Assembly (NCBI RefSeq): GCF_013085545.1
Contig: NZ_CP039543.1
Coordinates: 1,612,001 to 1,676,000, forward strand
DNA from: Oceanidesulfovibrio marinus
Lineage (GTDB): Bacteria > Desulfobacterota > Desulfovibrionia > Desulfovibrionales > Desulfovibrionaceae
Length of the DNA: 64,000 nt
Direction of reading: 5' to 3'
Shown piece after piece: positions 62,352-64,000 of the stretch (positions within the stretch are counted from its first letter, which is position 1; every line of letters starts with the position of its first letter). Both the position numbers and the translations under genes were made by a program. Below the pieces are notes generated by a model. The model was not told the origin of the DNA. It saw only the letters and a list, made by a program, of their open reading frames with translations, and made no database searches.

Positions 62352-62394
62352 AAAAAGGGTGCTGTCCGATTGGGGCGGCACCCTCTCTTTTTCT
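62352..62394. terminator. Terminator hairpin after the amidohydrolase gene
   Basis: GGGTGC (62357-62362) pairs with GCACCC (62378-62383), with GCC/GGC extension inside. CTCTTTTTC follows on the plus strand and a T-run on the minus strand, so it works in both directions. On the minus strand it lies just after the tRNA-like 3' fragment. Confidence 0.7.
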
Positions 62395-62397
62395 GAA

Positions 62398-62430
62398 GCC
62401 GACGAAGAGACTTGAACTCCTGGCCTGCTT
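62398..62430 (-). other. tRNA 3'-end-like fragment (possible att site)
   Basis: The minus strand reads AGGAGTTCAAGTCTCTTCG then TCGGC, fitting a T-stem, TTCAAGT loop, T-stem and acceptor 3' strand. The 5' two-thirds of a tRNA does not lie upstream on that strand, so it is a fragment, as left at one end of an island inserted in a tRNA gene. Confidence 0.4.
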
Positions 62431-62487
62431 ATTAGCAATCTATTCTTTTCACGCTGTTATTTCAGACTATGTCGTATCTATCTTCTA

Positions 62488-63402
62488 TTACATTTTGGCC
62501 GGTGTTGTTGCCGTTTGAGCTGTTGTTCTCAACAACTGCAGAAACATTCGAATAAGCTCGTTCTCATTTTCATTTTTCCGCTGTATCATAAAGTAATTCA
62601 CATCATTTGGTTTTATATCCGTCTTAAGTTCTTTCATGAGACCTTGATCAAGGTATCGTCGGACGCAACAACGAGGAAGGATGGTTATCCCGGCATCTGC
62701 AAGAACAAGATTCTTGATGGATTCCATATCCGGAAGGATGGTCGGTGTGCGCATACCAGAGTACCATGATTGTTTTTTGAGCCACCTCATGGCAACGTCA
62801 TGCACTTTGGTTCCCTTTTCTCGGATAATAAAAGGCTGATTCGCACAATCCCCATGCTCTAACTCGTAGCTGTATGTTGCATAACGCGGTGAGCTGATGG
62901 CAAGAACGCATGGCTCAACAAGAAGCGTTGTAAACTTGAGCCGGGAGAACCCTGGGGAACGTGGAGCAAAACCGAGATCTACAAAAGAATTCTGAACCCA
63001 TGTCGCTGTGGTATAGGCATTTCCAAAATGGAGCCGAATATCTACATGGGGGTATGTTTCTAAAAGCGTTTTAAATATGGGGGTCAAAAAATATGTACCC
63101 ATGACGGAAGATGCAGCAATATTCAACGTGCCGCACATTCCGCTTTCCTGGCTCATTGTCGTGCCTTTGATATCATCAATAATCCTAAATATTTCATGAG
63201 CCTTTTGGAGAAGCTGCTTCCCCTCCACTGTCAGGCGAATTTCCGAGCTGGAGCGGACAAACAACTGATACCCTAACTCCTGTTCGAGTGACTGGATATG
63301 GTGTGTCACGGTGGGCTGCGTTATAAAAAGATCCTGTGCAGCTCGCGTGAAGCTCCGTGTCGAAGCAACCTTGATATATGTTTGTAGGTGAGAAAGGTTC
63401 AT
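62488..63402 (-). CDS. LysR-family regulator, AT-richer than its surroundings
   Basis: This 304-residue regulator has MNLSHLQTYIKVASTRSFTR and FITQPTVTHHIQSLEQELGYQLF in the winged helix, and a CysB-like ligand domain. GGAG precedes ATG 63402. Codon use is clearly less GC-rich than in the rest of the window, which suggests acquisition by transfer. The neighbour it controls is not in view; the next gene upstream in the sequence is probably beyond 64000. Confidence 0.88.
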   Translation of the reverse strand: MNLSHLQTYIKVASTRSFTRAAQDLFITQPTVTHHIQSLEQELGYQLFVRSSSEIRLTVEGKQLLQKAHEIFRIIDDIKGTTMSQESGMCGTLNIAASSVMGTYFLTPIFKTLLETYPHVDIRLHFGNAYTTATWVQNSFVDLGFAPRSPGFSRLKFTTLLVEPCVLAISSPRYATYSYELEHGDCANQPFIIREKGTKVHDVAMRWLKKQSWYSGMRTPTILPDMESIKNLVLADAGITILPRCCVRRYLDQGLMKELKTDIKPNDVNYFMIQRKNENENELIRMFLQLLRTTAQTATTPAKM

Positions 63403-64000
63403 GGCCAGCTCCATCACTATCAATTTATATATTCAGTAAAATTTGTGCGTCCGTTGCCGAAGTTTCAATGACTGACCAGTTCCACAAACCTCTGGACAGA
63501 AAACGCCACGAGAGCCAGCAGCTCGCATTTTCCCCTCTTATACTCTTGGCAAAACAATAGGTCTGTCGCTGCTGTCCCTACCTCAACACAATACACACGT
63601 GCCCCTGACGTGATGCGGCCTTCCGCGTCGACAATCACCATAGAAAGCATCCAATGCAGAAGCATGCTTGAAAGCTCCTGCAATATTTGGCGCTGATTTC
63701 TTCTGATCGGGCATCGACTCGCGCGCGTCGGCTCCCCGGATATCGGGCATTTTTCCAGCCAGTTAACTCCGCCTGTCCGTGATGCCCAACCTGCGGCAGG
63801 AGCCGGTACGGGCACTTCGTTCACGCAAGTTTCGCCTTTTGCAGCCCACGCCCTGCTGCCACGAGTATCTCTGCTGCGCTTAAAATTCCATACACCTGCC
63901 CTCAATAATTTTGGGTCAGAATCAATAGTCGGCATCTTGCTTATGGCTGTTTTCTGCTGGCGCCGGGGCAACCCCGGGGCGTGCCGCACACGGCATGCAT
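63403..64000. other. 598-base end region without a convincing gene
   Basis: An open frame on the minus strand (63465-63989) ends with a short plausible part: ATG at 63669 preceded by GGAGC, then MLLHWMLSMVIVDAEGRITS. Its upstream part reads like non-coding sequence. I cannot identify it; it could be a small gene of about 66 residues or a remnant. No terminal repeat or integrase gene was found. Confidence 0.35.

Noticed and set aside
63465-63989. A 174-codon minus-strand gene at the right end
   Set aside because: The N-terminal two-thirds reads as non-coding (Arg/Ser/Pro-rich, no ribosome site); only the last 66 codons look possible and no family is recognised.

Overview
The window is high-GC bacterial DNA with dense, operon-organised genes and clear Shine-Dalgarno sites. 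The mix of an anaerobic Ni carbon-monoxide dehydrogenase with its heme regulator CooA, a small ferredoxin with the cysteine layout of Desulfovibrio gigas ferredoxin, an aldo-keto reductase carrying ferredoxin clusters, and many TRAP and TTT organic-acid transporters points to an anaerobic sulfate reducer of the Desulfovibrionaceae type. This assignment is inferred from gene content, not from a marker gene. No rRNA gene, complete tRNA gene or CRISPR array was seen.

Layout. 1-5.6 kb: end of a DUF1254/DUF1214 gene, an AraC regulator, an MFS exporter, a hydroxynitrile-lyase-like cupin and an Fe-S aldo-keto reductase. 5.7-9.0 kb: larC-larE-larB, which build the nickel-pincer cofactor; LarC carries a very His-rich insert. 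9.0-12.7 kb: lrgAB with a divergent LysR regulator, then a trans-sulfuration enzyme. 12.8-18.5 kb: a TRAP transporter with a CitA/CitB-type two-component system. 18.7-27.1 kb: YheO/DauR-like regulator, RidA, a TTT transporter (tctCBA), an MmgE/PrpD protein, a fumarase/aspartase-superfamily lyase and a CyuA-type cysteine desulfidase. I propose this degrades a succinyl-amino acid such as S-(2-succino)cysteine. 27.3-28.8 kb: two unrecognised genes. 29.1-37.7 kb: a minus-strand operon larA-like, suyA-like, suyB-like, tctC, tctA, tctB, class II aldolase, preceded by a clear sigma-54 promoter and facing a GAF-AAA+-Fis activator gene; repeated GCCCAATA boxes lie between them. 37.8-47.4 kb: metal-type permease pair, HBM chemoreceptor, IS remnant, DUF1127/LysR pair and small stress or housekeeping genes. 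47.8-52.0 kb: HU-like protein and cooC-cooS-cooA with a perfect CooA box. 52.4-62.3 kb: a UPF0104 membrane protein, then a TRAP transporter followed by an aminotransferase, GlcD-like and GlcF-like oxidase subunits and an amidohydrolase. 62.4-64.0 kb: a tRNA 3'-end-like fragment, then AT-richer DNA with a LysR gene, possibly the edge of a genomic island.

How the genes work together. Three catabolic units dominate. Each pairs a binding-protein-dependent organic-acid importer with enzymes and a dedicated or adjacent regulator. LarCEB can make the cofactor that the LarA homolog 26 kb away needs, so the two lar loci are probably functionally linked. All four binding-protein genes of these transporters are followed by a GC-rich hairpin, which would favour high binding-protein expression relative to the membrane subunits.
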